NCBI RefSeq assembly: GCF_026914185.1
Contig: NC_070574.1
Location: forward strand, 2,666,501-2,730,500
DNA length: 64,000 nucleotides
From: Puccinia triticina
Taxonomy: Eukaryota; Basidiomycota; Pucciniomycetes; Pucciniales; Pucciniaceae
Direction of reading: 5' to 3'
In this document: one piece after another, positions 46,101 to 54,828 of the stretch
Layout of the letters: each line of letters opens with the position of its first letter
Position numbering within the stretch: position 1 is the stretch's first letter
Position numbers and translations under genes: made by a program
Notes under the pieces: generated by a model
Seen by the model: only the letters and a program-made list of their open reading frames with translations
The model's database searches: none
What the model was told of the DNA's origin: nothing

Positions 46101-47060
46101 TCTGGAGAGGCCGCAGTACGGGTCACGAGAGAGAGACGGACGACGAAGAGGGGGGTTGAGATTCTGAGGCATGGGCTGGTTCACCGGCTTGATCTTCCTT
46201 GCGACCGGCTTGTATTTTGCCGCGAAGGACAGAAGAGCTCCACCGCGCCATGATTCCGCGAGCGCTGTTTGAGCACGCAAACCAAGTCCACATTCCAGCA
46301 GTCGCCACGTCCGGTGCTCCACGGGATCTTCAAAAGCTGCCTTCTCTGCAAGAGTAGAAAGAAACGCCGGCGCTTTGCTCACGAGTGTGGCCCGAGGTAG
46401 GGTTTTCGACAATGATGCGGCATCTTGCCCGGAGGTGCACAATTGGGAGGAACTTACTTTTGGTTCTCCCAATCCCTCCGTCGTCCCAAAATACACATAC
46501 CCTCCTTCTGCCGCCATCCGATATACCGCTAGTTTCACCTCATCGCGGAGCTGAATTAGTTTTACCTCGTCGCGGAGGCTCGGGAGTTTAGGCTCATCGC
46601 GGAGCTGAACTAGTTTTATCTCGTTGCGGAGGACGTCAGAAGACGTATCTAGTTTATTCTCATTACGGAGCCGTGAAAGAACTGAATCCGGTGATAGTTT
46701 TCCCTCATTCCGGAGGCATGAAATAGCGGCTAGTTTATTCTCGTCGCGGAGACGAGTATGAATTGAGTCCGGCGCTAGTTTCTCCTCATTGCGGAGGCTC
46801 GACTGGCAGGCTGAACGATCCGCTGAGAAGAAAAGGCGAGAAAATTCGACGGTGGGGCTCACATATGTGGCATGTAATGTTTTTGACGGTGCGGTAGAGC
46901 CCTTGGAGGTGCATAACTGGGAGGAACTTACTTCTAGTTCTCCCAATCCTCGCGCCAAACCTTTTTCCTCCTTTCCGGCCACTATTTCCGAATCATCCAT
47001 CGCAAAGGAGGCCTCTGGGCCCTGAACCGCATCCGAATCTTGAGATAACTTGAAAGACAA
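43191..47060 (-). CDS. Pol polyprotein: RT, RNase H, integrase (1289 aa)
   Basis: About residues 400-690 form reverse transcriptase, with YTSPVFCVLKSNGKIRVVHD, FQLTRLPQGATNS and an active site reading FIDD (546-549) where YxDD is usual. The RNase H Asp/Glu/Asp lie in LAVDSS, KLELCGV and VDAHSL. Integrase has an HHCC zinc domain (HEDLGH..CRSCEACQKK) and DDE residues in VSMDAVHL, STDGGSEFGG and GQGMVERGHG. A chromodomain-like or GPY/F-like tail is suggested by FAHRWNGPYRVVEQVQGGSY. Residues 1-240 are unlike pol. They contain eight LR(N/D)ExKL repeats (89-177) bracketed by two VSSSQLCTS segments that encode the GTAAGT modules. The ORF is in the same frame as gag but separated by about 230 nt with stops, so expression needs splicing, reinitiation or a separate message; M at 47060 may not be the true start. 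Confidence 0.93.
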   Translation of the reverse strand: MSFKLSQDSDAVQGPEASFAMDDSEIVAGKEEKGLARGLGELEVSSSQLCTSKGSTAPSKTLHATYVSPTVEFSRLFFSADRSACQSSLRNEEKLAPDSIHTRLRDENKLAAISCLRNEGKLSPDSVLSRLRNENKLDTSSDVLRNEIKLVQLRDEPKLPSLRDEVKLIQLRDEVKLAVYRMAAEGGYVYFGTTEGLGEPKVSSSQLCTSGQDAASLSKTLPRATLVSKAPAFLSTLAEKAAFEDPVEHRTWRLLECGLGLRAQTALAESWRGGALLSFAAKYKPVARKIKPVNQPMPQNLNPPLRRPSLSRDPYCGLSRSLAGPFAPQGRVTEDRLSVVNFGPEGWLWPDELNLIKNVLAERNLSIAFTESERGLLKESYGMPYIIPVVEHEPWQKKKIPIPSAKLEEFIRVVRERVATGLYEQSTSSYTSPVFCVLKSNGKIRVVHDLQPLNKVTIKDAGVPPATEEFVESFAGRACYGLGDIMGGYDERALDPISRPLTTFDTPLGRFQLTRLPQGATNSVAVYQAQMVWILQDEIPDHAGIFIDDGGIKGPVSDYDNELLPWHTGIRRFIWEYATILERVLFRIEESGLTVSASKLAACVPALEIVGHAVCKEGRKMSASKVNKIVSWPTPVNPTEVRGFLGVVVYVRIFIPKLSEVCLPLRRLTRKDAVWDWTKECEEAFEKLKVIVGKDIVLVKIMYGSGAGQLKLAVDSSFHAAGAVLTQQDANGLDRPALYKSLLFSDVESRYSQPKLELCGVARILKKMQTVLWGQHFELQVDAHSLIEMINAPSLPNAPMTRWVAFIQLFSFEIVHRPGKSFTMPDGLSRRPRGDDESDPPSDFDEEAPHIIARHSYAVAAEEAYTGYQEGYWRCMELFLATLLKPDGMDAKDFRALKRRSADFFLQAGRLMKRGSPLPRIVVTIPAKQQEILTKLHEDLGHRGSTETYRRVAERFWWPSLKEAVVRWCRSCEACQKKDLRRPQELRYPTGETTVFGRVSMDAVHLKAGGAKYLIVARDDFSGWVEAKILNNLTSEAVAAFLQEHWTMRYGLAQAYSTDGGSEFGGALAAMLRALPGQHRVSTPYYPEGQGMVERGHGPLKAALVKLAGESGKNCRKFLPLVLFADRISTKRTTGYSPFELVFGQRAVLPLDLEIESYLGVDWDSVRDTADLLVARSRQLERSEETRELAYKKMMDARGESVRYWEEKNASRIREPLKSGDQVLAYNRSLEVQWGQLFAHRWNGPYRVVEQVQGGSYVLAELDGTELKRRFAADQVKRFFSREDIADHK
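46378..46457 (-). other. GTAAGT module, second copy inside pol (80 nt)
   Basis: Minus strand: GTAAGTTCCTCCCAATTGTG at the start, GCACCTCCGGG inside, CTCGTGAG at the end; a GGGAGAACC..GTTCCTCCC stem encloses the donor. Confidence 0.6.
46859..46932 (-). other. GTAAGT module, first copy inside pol (74 nt)
   Basis: Minus strand: GTAAGTTCCTCCCAGTTATG at the start, GCACCTCC inside, TATGTGAG at the end; a GGGAGAACT..AGTTCCTCCC stem encloses the donor. Confidence 0.6.
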
Positions 47061-47291
47061 AGGAGAAAACTGAGAGGAAACCGTCGAAGGAACTGAGGAG
47101 CCGGAAGAAATGATTTTTTTTTATGCTTTGAGGGTTTTCTGACTGTTTTTTGATGTTTTCTGACTGTTTTTTCTGGTGAGAATGAGAAGATAAAGAAAAA
47201 TAGCGGCCTTGAGTTCCTGAATGTGCAGTTGATCCAGCGGCGAGATTTCGGAACCCTAAATTAGATCTGCCGCCTCCCGGATCAACCGTGT

Positions 47292-49421
47292 CTACAAAAA
47301 ATGACGGCCCTCCAGCGGGTCTTCACAAGCCTTTCCTTTATGGGAAAGGACCGCTTTACGTCCGTGGCCGGGAAAGTCTCGCTCCCAACGCCCGGAATCA
47401 ACTGAACATAAAGAGACCTCAATCTTGCGGCCAGTCGAATCTGGTAGAAGAATCCTCTTGCCGACTTGATTGTCGAAATTGAGAGAAGCATTGAAGTCCA
47501 TGAGAAAAGGCCGACCGAAGATGAGCGGCCCGTCCATGCGCGTGATCCAGAAGTGACACGAGCCAACGATGGTCTTCCCAACTCGAATTGGAACATCCTC
47601 CGCAACTCCTACAAGTTCACACGCCTGGTTTCCAATCCCATACACCGCGGAGCTAAAATTCACGCGCGGACTGATATTAAACTTATTAGCCATGGAATCA
47701 GAGATTAGGTTCAACTGGGAACCAGAGTCGACTAGCGGAAGGGCGTTACTCTCCTCATCGCCGACCAAGCACGGCATGTAACCCAATGGGCAAGAGTAAA
47801 GCCTCATCCCATCAATCCGCCCTTCTCCTTCTGAATCCTCCGCCAAGGTCCCGGACGCCACCTTCATCTCCTCGGCACCGACTTCGACGCGCCGCCGAGA
47901 GACCCACTTCTTCATTCCTTCCGCAACCGAAGGAGCCACCGCCAAGAGCTCCGAAACCGTGACGTTCGGCACCGAGACGTCGAACATTTTCTTAAGTATC
48001 ACGTCCGCCGCATTGGGGTGGTCCTTGGAGATGCCACGCTCAAAGCGCACCTTGGGAGTCGGCGGGATTGTCTTGGACGTCGCAGGAGCGGCTGGGCTGT
48101 CCTTCGGCGTATCTTCAGGAGAGGGAGCCGCAGGCACCCGCTCAAACAGCTCAGATTCCGCATCCATTCCATCCGTATCCGATCCGGATTTCGGTGTTGA
48201 GGCCTTGCGCATAGGTCGCCGCGCCGCCGCAGGGGGAACCATAGGAGCCTTAAAAGGCTTAGGGGGCTCGTGCTTCTTCTTCGCGGGGTCCGCCTGATAT
48301 GTCCCAGAAAACGACTGCGAGGAAATTGAGGGTGGTTGCCAAGGGTCCAGAGAACCGCACGCCGCCCGAAACTCCTGGTCTGGAACGCTAGCCGTCGCTG
48401 CCTTTGGGTTGTACGAGGCTACCACATGCCGGATCGGTCGCGAGGAATCGACAGGAATAAGTGCACCATTGGGGAGAAAGAAACTGCCCCCCCTTTGCTC
48501 CACCAATTTTTCTTCCTTGTCCTTCTGCAGTTCAGCGCAACGACCAAGACCGTGGCCCTCTCGATGACAATAATAACAAACCATCGGCCCTCGCGGCGTT
48601 GACGGCCTCGCCTGCGTCGTAAACTTCTGCTCCATCCGCTGTTCGAACGACTGCAGCATACGCTCGATCTCGTCCACCGTAGCCGGAGCCCTAGCTTGAC
48701 TGGGCGCTTCTCTTGGGCGACGATCGAGCTCGATCTTCTGCATGACTTCATTTGCTTCCTTAAACGAGCCAGAAGTGACTGGAACCAACGCGCGAGACCC
48801 TTCGAACGTAAGCGCAGTCTGAGTCTTCATTACTTCCTCAACTGCCGTCTTCAAGATCTCGAACGATGGAAGCTTAAAACGATTATCCAAGGTCGTAATC
48901 ATCGTTTTATCCTTGATTAATTGATTGCGGATTCGTTCCTGAAGTCCAGCTGAGAAGGACTGATAATAAAGGCGTTTGATCTCCTCGACTGAGTCAATAT
49001 GGTCCTTCCTCAGCAGATAAGACTGAATAGGCTGCCAGGTCTTCCGAAATTCTTGAAAATCGACAACAGAAGCCACACCACCTTTCTCCTTCCACCCCTG
49101 AACTAGGTTCTCGAGATCTTGCGTTGTAAACCGGGCGATATCAATCTTGCCCCAATGAGCCAACATCGCCGCTTTCAACGCCGCCCAGTTAGGCGGATCA
49201 AACCCGTCTAACGTCTCCACAACGTCCTTCACCTCAGCGCTCCGAATGAAAAACCGTAATTGCTGCGCCATGTCGGCCTCTGACGCACCGTCCAGCTTCG
49301 CCGCGAATTGAAACTCGGAAAGAAATCGCTCCACATTAGAGCCGTCAAAGCCCAAGGTCTTGTCTTGAGGCTTAATCTTAACCATCCTTGAGACCGACGA
49401 TCCCGCAGTTGCATCGGCCAT
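47292..49421 (-). CDS. Gag-protease protein (709 aa)
   Basis: The N-terminal 250 residues are a Ty3/gypsy-type capsid region (GFDGSNVERFLSEFQFAAKL, LRFFIRSAEVKDVVETLDGF, DFQEFRKTWQPIQSYLLRKD). A CCHC zinc knuckle, C282-x2-C285-x4-H290-x4-C295, follows (CYYCHREGHGLGRC). A disordered Pro/Ala/Lys-rich linker spans about 340-470. A retropepsin-like aspartic protease has its catalytic triad in LVDSGSQLNLIS (DSG at 565-567). The C-terminus ends after RKAVLSHKGK..GRHFL. The gene starts 280 nt inside the 5' LTR and after the primer-binding site, and it is uninterrupted. Protease is fused to gag here, while pol is a separate downstream ORF. Confidence 0.93.
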   Translation of the reverse strand: MADATAGSSVSRMVKIKPQDKTLGFDGSNVERFLSEFQFAAKLDGASEADMAQQLRFFIRSAEVKDVVETLDGFDPPNWAALKAAMLAHWGKIDIARFTTQDLENLVQGWKEKGGVASVVDFQEFRKTWQPIQSYLLRKDHIDSVEEIKRLYYQSFSAGLQERIRNQLIKDKTMITTLDNRFKLPSFEILKTAVEEVMKTQTALTFEGSRALVPVTSGSFKEANEVMQKIELDRRPREAPSQARAPATVDEIERMLQSFEQRMEQKFTTQARPSTPRGPMVCYYCHREGHGLGRCAELQKDKEEKLVEQRGGSFFLPNGALIPVDSSRPIRHVVASYNPKAATASVPDQEFRAACGSLDPWQPPSISSQSFSGTYQADPAKKKHEPPKPFKAPMVPPAAARRPMRKASTPKSGSDTDGMDAESELFERVPAAPSPEDTPKDSPAAPATSKTIPPTPKVRFERGISKDHPNAADVILKKMFDVSVPNVTVSELLAVAPSVAEGMKKWVSRRRVEVGAEEMKVASGTLAEDSEGEGRIDGMRLYSCPLGYMPCLVGDEESNALPLVDSGSQLNLISDSMANKFNISPRVNFSSAVYGIGNQACELVGVAEDVPIRVGKTIVGSCHFWITRMDGPLIFGRPFLMDFNASLNFDNQVGKRILLPDSTGRKIEVSLCSVDSGRWERDFPGHGRKAVLSHKGKACEDPLEGRHFL

Positions 49422-49475
49422 CGCTAGCGCCTCTAAAACGATGTCCTGACGAAACGAAACGAACTAGATTCGAGG

Positions 49476-49549
49476 CTCACAGATGTGGCTTGTAATGTTG
49501 CGACTCGTAGCAGATAGAACCCGGGAGGTGCACAATTGGAGGGACTTAC
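49476..49549 (-). other. GTAAGT module in the leader (74 nt)
   Basis: Minus strand, between the primer-binding site and the gag ATG: GTAAGTCCCTCCAATTGTGC at the start, CTGTGAG at the end. The stem around the donor is kept by paired changes (GGAGACT with AGTCCCTCC). Confidence 0.6.
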
Positions 49550-49648
49550 TTCTAGTCTCCTTGCCCTCGCCGCTGAACCCTAAAAAAAAGAAAAGAAACT
49601 CTAAATGAAAACAAAGACCGCCAAGCGTCTCGAATCCGTCCAAATCGG

Positions 49649-49698
49649 CGAGACTGTAAATCTTGAGGTCGCTGGTTCGATCCCGGCTCGGGGGACCA
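49649..49698 (-). promoter_or_regulatory. Primer-binding region matching the 3' half of tRNA-Tyr
   Basis: The plus strand reads as the 3' part of a mature tRNA. It has an anticodon stem CGAGA/TCTTG around loop CTGTAAA (anticodon GTA), variable loop AGGTC, T-arm GCTGG-TTCGATC-CCGGC, acceptor TCGGGGG, discriminator A and CCA (49696-49698). It is two bases from the 5' LTR. In the element's sense (minus) it begins TGGTCCCCCGAGCCGGGAT, the expected PBS. The match extends far beyond the usual 18 nt, includes the non-encoded CCA and lacks any tRNA-Tyr intron. Confidence 0.8.
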
Positions 49699-49700
49699 AA

Positions 49701-50517
49701 TGAGGAACTCTGGCCGGTGCTAGGCCGGCAGCAGTTCGGGGAGGGGAAAAGAAAATATGAATCTGAGATGTGTATGCCCTCCGGTTACGATTGGCCGTAA
49801 AAGAGCGCGACGAGTCGTGTAGCGTTGGGGGGGGTTGATTTTTCTGACGGCTGGAGATGCGCGTCGGCGGTGTTTTGAGTTTGAGAGGGAGCCGGGGATA
49901 CTGCCGGCGGGATGAGGGATGTGATCTAAACCGGTAAGGTGGAAGAGATCGGCGTTTTGCGGGGTAATGAACTTAGAAGACGTGTGAAAAACGGATGATA
50001 CGGGCGGAAAGCGCCAAGACTTCTAACTTTGAATTTCGATGGAGAACTGAATTTTTCTTTTTGTTCAGAGTAGGTCCATGCCGCTCCAAAGCCGGAGTTC
50101 GAACTGAACTCAAACTTTGGAGCTTGTGACATCTAACAGACAGCTCATCACAACCTAGCGCGCACACGCGCGCAACAACAACACGAGACACAAGACAGAA
50201 ACAAAACCAAACAAACAGAAACAAAACAAACCAACCCTCCTCATACAAAACCTAACCAACGCGCGCCAAATGAAAAAAAAGAAATTTAACAAAACATAAT
50301 GAAAGGAAACTGACAGGAAAACAGAAGCGTGAAAAAGAAACAAAAAGAAAAGAAATAAAAAAGAAGACCTGAAACGCCTTGAGGAAGCGCGCCACGCCGC
50401 GCCATTGAACCTTGAGGAAGCCTTGAGGGCTTGCTGGCTTGAACCTTGATGTCCCTGGCGCGCGCCATGCGCCGCGAAAAGCCTGATTCCCACGCGTGTA
50501 CAGATCTGTCCACCACA
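49701..50517 (-). repeat. 5' LTR of the Ty3/gypsy element
   Basis: 817 bp, same length and, where compared, same sequence as 42186-43002. Transcription would run leftward on the minus strand through it. Confidence 0.93.
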
Positions 50518-50838
50518 CCGGTCAGTAGCGGCCATCAAGAGTGCAAACAGTGCCTTACTCTCGCTGGCCGGTACTGACCGGCCAACAAGATAATGTTGTG
50601 TGTTCCTCTTGATGGCCGGTCCAGACGGGCCATCAAGGGAGGTGTGTGTGTCCCCTCGATGACCGGTTAGCACCGGCCATCGAGGGAGTCGTGCTTTTGT
50701 CTTGCACCTGCCACTGAGAATGGCAGGTGACAAAATCCACAACAGGTGACGACACACCCAGGGCGCAAGTTTGAATTTGAGTTTGGATTTTGTCAGCACG
50801 AAGAAATCCGGGTTACGTCAGCTGTTTGCTGGCGGTGT
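50518..50838. repeat. Hairpin-built palindromic element, right part
   Basis: Continues the palindrome interrupted by the retrotransposon; it is the inverse of 41302-41600, including GACTCCCTCGATGGCCGGTG and CCAGCAAACAGCTGACGTAA read on the minus strand. Confidence 0.85.
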
Positions 50839-52092
50839 GAGCTAAACACACAGTTGGTCTTACTGGTGATTTTTGGATATTAGATCATATAGCTTGGCCC
50901 CTCAAATGGAGCTTGAAGCATATATTCCAACACCCACAAGGGAATAAAAGGGCCAAAGACTGATGTTGATACACAACCCCAATAGATCAGCGGCAGCTTT
51001 GTAGAACAGCAATATCCCCTCTCCCTAACCCAAACCTAGAAAGTGGCCCTTTAGTATGCTTCTAGGTAAATCCTTCATCCTAACTCAATCTACTTTCTTT
51101 CTTATGTTAGGACTGTTGCTACACCTTGAACTGCTGTCTAATGAAATAGAAAAATTCTAGTTCTCCTAATTCTCTCACTAATCAGGTAGTGATGGTAGGT
51201 GAGTCTGGACTAACACTACCTGTGACTACCGTAGTGCCAGGATAGGGCAGAATGAGGGTATGCGCCCATCAGTATCAGTCAGGTCAGACTATTCCCAACA
51301 CGTATAAATCAACGTCAACAAGCTGCCACACTTCTAATTGCAAAAGAGTTGCAACTCAAGATAAATCAAAGAATTGTACTGAAACAGACGGGAGACCATA
51401 ATGAATATAAGTGTGAGCCGCAAGGCACTGGTTTGAACTTAGTCACGAGGCACTTTGTGTAAAAATGGTAGAAGTAATGCCTTATTGAAACAGTTAAATG
51501 ATTAAGAACTCAATGAAAGGTAATACACTTGAATAATGAAAAAGATAATATGATTAGCTTTTTTGTATATGATTTAAAAATGATGATGTAAATGAATACC
51601 TCAAAGGATGAACCAAAACAAAAAGAAAATCTTGACACAAAGAATAACGACAACGCTGCGCAAGCACAAGCAATACCACAACGAAACAGCCTAAATAGAA
51701 CAATTGTAGGAACAATGGCAATAACAGTAATGATAAAGGTTTGCGCAGATAGAGTATGAAATGACTACCTGCCCAGAGACTAAATCTAGCTTTCCTGATG
51801 CTTGGGGAGTCAACGATTGTTAGATTGAGTCTTTGATTGAATCAATTTGGTACAATGAAGAAATTCTTTGAGTAGCGTAGGAATCAATGAGGTTTGTAAG
51901 TGGTGTGAGTGGTGATGTTGAAGGTAAAAGCAATGAGGAACGGAAATAAGAATGGAAGGGGGAAGAACAGAGTTGTTGGTCAATAGAGTCATGATTACCA
52001 GAGTCCGGCGGAATTGAGATCAATCATCATGCTTATGATTCACCAAACCATATGCAAAGCCGCATACATAGAATTTAAACATAACTCAATTA
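50839..52092. other. AT-rich spacer, no gene seen
   Basis: No open frame over 70 codons or recognisable repeat; base composition resembles the gene-poor part at 37-38 kb. Confidence 0.4.
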
Positions 52093-52269
52093 TGGTGTTC
52101 AAAGTTGGTTTGCATAATTTTATGCATGCATAAATCATAAAATCATAAAAATATTTGGTGAGGAAATTTTGTATTACATAATCAGACAGTCATATCCCCT
52201 GCAAAAAAAGATTTTGTGATTTTATGATTTATGCATGCATAAAATTATGCAAACCAACTTTGAACACCA
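52093..52269. mobile_element. TA-flanked palindromic MITE (177 bp)
   Basis: The arms TGGTGTTCAAAGTTGGTTTG, then ATAATTTTATGCATGCATAA, are almost perfectly inverted at the right end and flanked by TA. The loop is about 65 nt. Confidence 0.8.
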
Positions 52270-52414
52270 TAAATGTACAAGTTTTAAACTCAACACTGTG
52301 ATGAAAATTTGACTCAACGTGTCAAGAGAAACATATGCAAGTATATTTGTTCTTAGTGAATCATCTTCGCTTTTCCCAAATGACCTGAGTGGCTTCTTTT
52401 GCCTACTATATGAT

Positions 52415-52638
52415 AGGGGGTTTCAAAGTTGGCCAGATGCAACTTGCATGCACTTTTGCAAGTCGGTGTTCAAGTTTGTTCTTGGACGCCAAGTTGCAAA
52501 AGTGAATGCAAGCCACACTTTACTACATCCCCTAAGCCTGCTTGAATGTTTTTTTGAAAATTGATGTTCAATAAAAGCCTTGAACACCAACTTGCAAAAG
52601 TGCATGCAAGTCATACATGGCCAACTTTGAATCCCCCT
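52415..52638. mobile_element. MITE with AGGGGG ends and GAT duplication (224 bp)
   Basis: AGGGGGTTTCAAAGTTGGCC and its inverse (AGGGGGATTCAAAGTTGGCC) form the ends, with GAT at 52412-52414 and 52639-52641. Inner arms repeat CTTGCATGCACTTTTGCAAG. It shares TTCAAAGTTGG with the element at 52093. Confidence 0.75.
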
Positions 52639-52683
52639 GATCTTCTTAGTAGCTCATCAAATTAAGAAGCTCAAATGGAGCAA

Positions 52684-53194
52684 CACTGGGTCGCTACGCT
52701 AACCATAGCGGTTAGCGTAGCGTAGCGCAGCGCAAATGCGCTATTTTTTAGCGTAGCGTTAGCGCAATTGCACGCATATGCGCTAACGCTACGCGCACGC
52801 GGTGCGCAGCTATTTTAGCTGATAGCGTAGTGTTAGCGCAGATGCGCGCAATTGCGCTAACGCTACACATGCAGGGCGCAAAAGAGCGCGCGCTACGCTG
52901 CGCTACAGCGCCTTTAGCGGGAAAAAAGGGCTTTTTTTCCGCTAAAAGCGCTGTAGCGCAGCGTAGCGCAGCGTAGCGTAGCGTAGCGACTGTAGCGGCG
53001 CGCTAACGCTAACAAAGAATTAGCGCGCTGTTAGCGCCGCTGAAAATTAGCGCAGCGTAGCGGCGCTAACAGCGCGCTAACGCTATGCAAAATAGATGGG
53101 CGCTATTTGCCGCTACGCTAACACGTAGCGCTGAAATAGCGTAGCGTAGCGTAGCGTAGCGTAGCGTAGCGTAGCGTAGCGTAGCGACCCAGTG
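52684..53194. repeat. 511-bp foldback composed of TAGCG/CGCTA units
   Basis: The ends CACTGGGTCGCTACGCTA and TAGCGTAGCGACCCAGTG are inverted. Between them almost the entire sequence consists of TAGCG, GCGCTA and TTAGCGC motifs on both strands, with a pure (TAGCG)n run at 53140-53187 and AT-containing variants elsewhere. No target duplication was recognised. Confidence 0.85.
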
Positions 53195-53729
53195 TTGAAA
53201 GGAGCTCGTCTTTTGGGCCTGGACAAGACTGACATCAATCCAAATCTCTATGAGACTGAAGATATGCCATTTACTCTCATTTGGCAGAGCTGGTTTGGGT
53301 AGACCAAAATGGAATAAAAGAATCGGGGTGTTCCAATACAACATGATGCAAGGGATATATTCTTGAAAAAGAGAAACAAATTAATCTGACTATGACAATC
53401 TCAACACTTCAGAAAACATGCTTTCAAGTTATGGTGACATCTATACTGATTTTGCGGGAAACATTCAAATAATCACTTTATGAACAAACACTTGGGACTG
53501 GGAAGAATGTCCAAATCGAAGTTACGAAGTAGATGATTCATATGCTACGTGTACCCTTTTTAGCTTTTGACAACGAATTCTGATCATCTTGCATCCTAAT
53601 GTAGTTCGTTTAAAAAAATGAAGGTACGTGGAATGATGATGGCAAGTAAATAGAGCATTCGGGTGCTGAAAAACTGTTTTGGATTTTCCACTTCTGGAGT
53701 TAATGACCGGTCGAGGGCGAATCAGATGG
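53195..53729. other. 3' flank of the bZIP gene
   Basis: No gene; 53560-53729 probably contains the 3' untranslated region. Confidence 0.4.
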
Positions 53730-54828
53730 TCAAAGAGCCGCAGGGAACTGAAGGAGTCCCAAAAGTGTAAGAGTTTCTGGTTGAGGTTGTTTTGGCTCCA
53801 AGTAGTTGCTATTTGGAAATTGGCATATCTCGACAGATTCTATGGTATTTGAGTTGTACCCCGGCATAGCTGGGGGAGGTAGAATCGAAGCCATATCGGG
53901 GTAGTCATGTGGTGGAAGTAGTTGAGATGCACCGGGGGGAGTTGTTTGAAATAGACAAGAATGTGCGGAGGACTGTGAGGCGATCGAGTGCGAACCAGTG
54001 TCCAGATTATTATTGTTTGTCACATTCTTTCTGAGGGATGATAATTGCGATGGGGGAGTGGATTGTGGGTAACCATTGCTAGCGCGGAAGGTCGGAGACA
54101 ACTCCGATTGCATTTCAGCTTGAGGTGGAGACGTAGTAATAAGAAAATTATGGGAAGCCATCAACTCGAAGACTGTCTTATAAGTATTCAAGGTACGATT
54201 TTCCTCTTCCAATTGATGAACGAGCTGCTTCAAGCACCGATTCTCTTCTAGAAGAGGCTCCTGCTTTGCAACCATTTCATCAATTCGATCTTGAAGATCT
54301 TGGAGGTGCTGGAAAATAATAGGCAATGATGACGCGTTTAGCTCAGGAGCATAAATTTAAATGGCAGTGTTCAGAGGTAGAGATATTGAAAATAATAACT
54401 ATTGGCTGACCTTCTCTTTCCTTGCTCGAAACGCACGTTGGGCGTTCCTGACGAAGAAGAGGTTATATTCGGAGTAACAAGTTAGCTACTTGATCGCCCG
54501 GCCCAATCTATTGTCTATCGAGGTGAGCGTAAACCAACCGATTTTGCTCCTTGCGTGTATTTGCATTATTCTTTGTGTAACCAGGTTGAGAGTGGACATG
54601 ACGTGTATACGTTCCATTTGCGTAAGGAACCGCAGGAGCCTCCAATCCAAAGTCAGGAGTTTTGGGAGTGGGGGGCAGGCCAAAGGAAGACGATTCCAGA
54701 TCCGCCAGAGGAATTAAAGTATCAGAAGGGATAGCTTTACGATTCAAACCAGAAGCGCTCGTCAAATCGGGGTGGAAACCGCCGCTTGAAGAGGAGGTGG
54801 GAGAGAGAGGCAGGTTCGACGCGGACAT
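53730..54828 (-). CDS. Yap/Pap1-like bZIP transcription factor (about 301 aa, three exons)
   Basis: Exons 54828-54539, 54447-54411 and 54308-53730 join in phase. The basic region is assembled across two introns: RKEQNR, then NAQRAFRARKEK from the 37-nt exon, then HLQDLQDRIDEMV. It shows the NxAQxxFR signature of the fungal Yap/Pap1 AP-1 group. A leucine zipper (LLEENRCLKQLVHQLEEENR) follows. The N-terminal 90 residues are Ser/Pro-rich with FGLPPTPKTPDFGL. The C-terminal 150 are Ser/Gln/Pro/Asn-rich, without the paired cysteine-rich redox domains of Yap1/Pap1. I start at the ATG of MSASNLPL. Upstream the frame stays open to CTTGGGCTC after a CGGCAG acceptor, so an extra 5' exon is possible. 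Confidence 0.85.

Larger units (their letters stand above)
42186..50517 (-). mobile_element. Intact Ty3/gypsy retrotransposon (8332 bp)
   Basis: Two 817-bp LTRs (TG..CA when read on either strand) flank gag-protease and pol ORFs read on the minus strand. The order RT, RNase H, integrase marks Ty3/gypsy. CCGG is duplicated on both sides. Removing the element and one CCGG restores the palindrome sequence ATGGCCGGTCAGTAG. Both ORFs lack stops and the LTRs encode identical peptide frames at matching offsets, so the insertion is recent and may be competent. Confidence 0.95.

Noticed and set aside
49649..49698. A tRNA-Tyr gene
   Set aside because: Only the 3' half is present, CCA is included and it abuts an LTR, so it is a primer-binding region.
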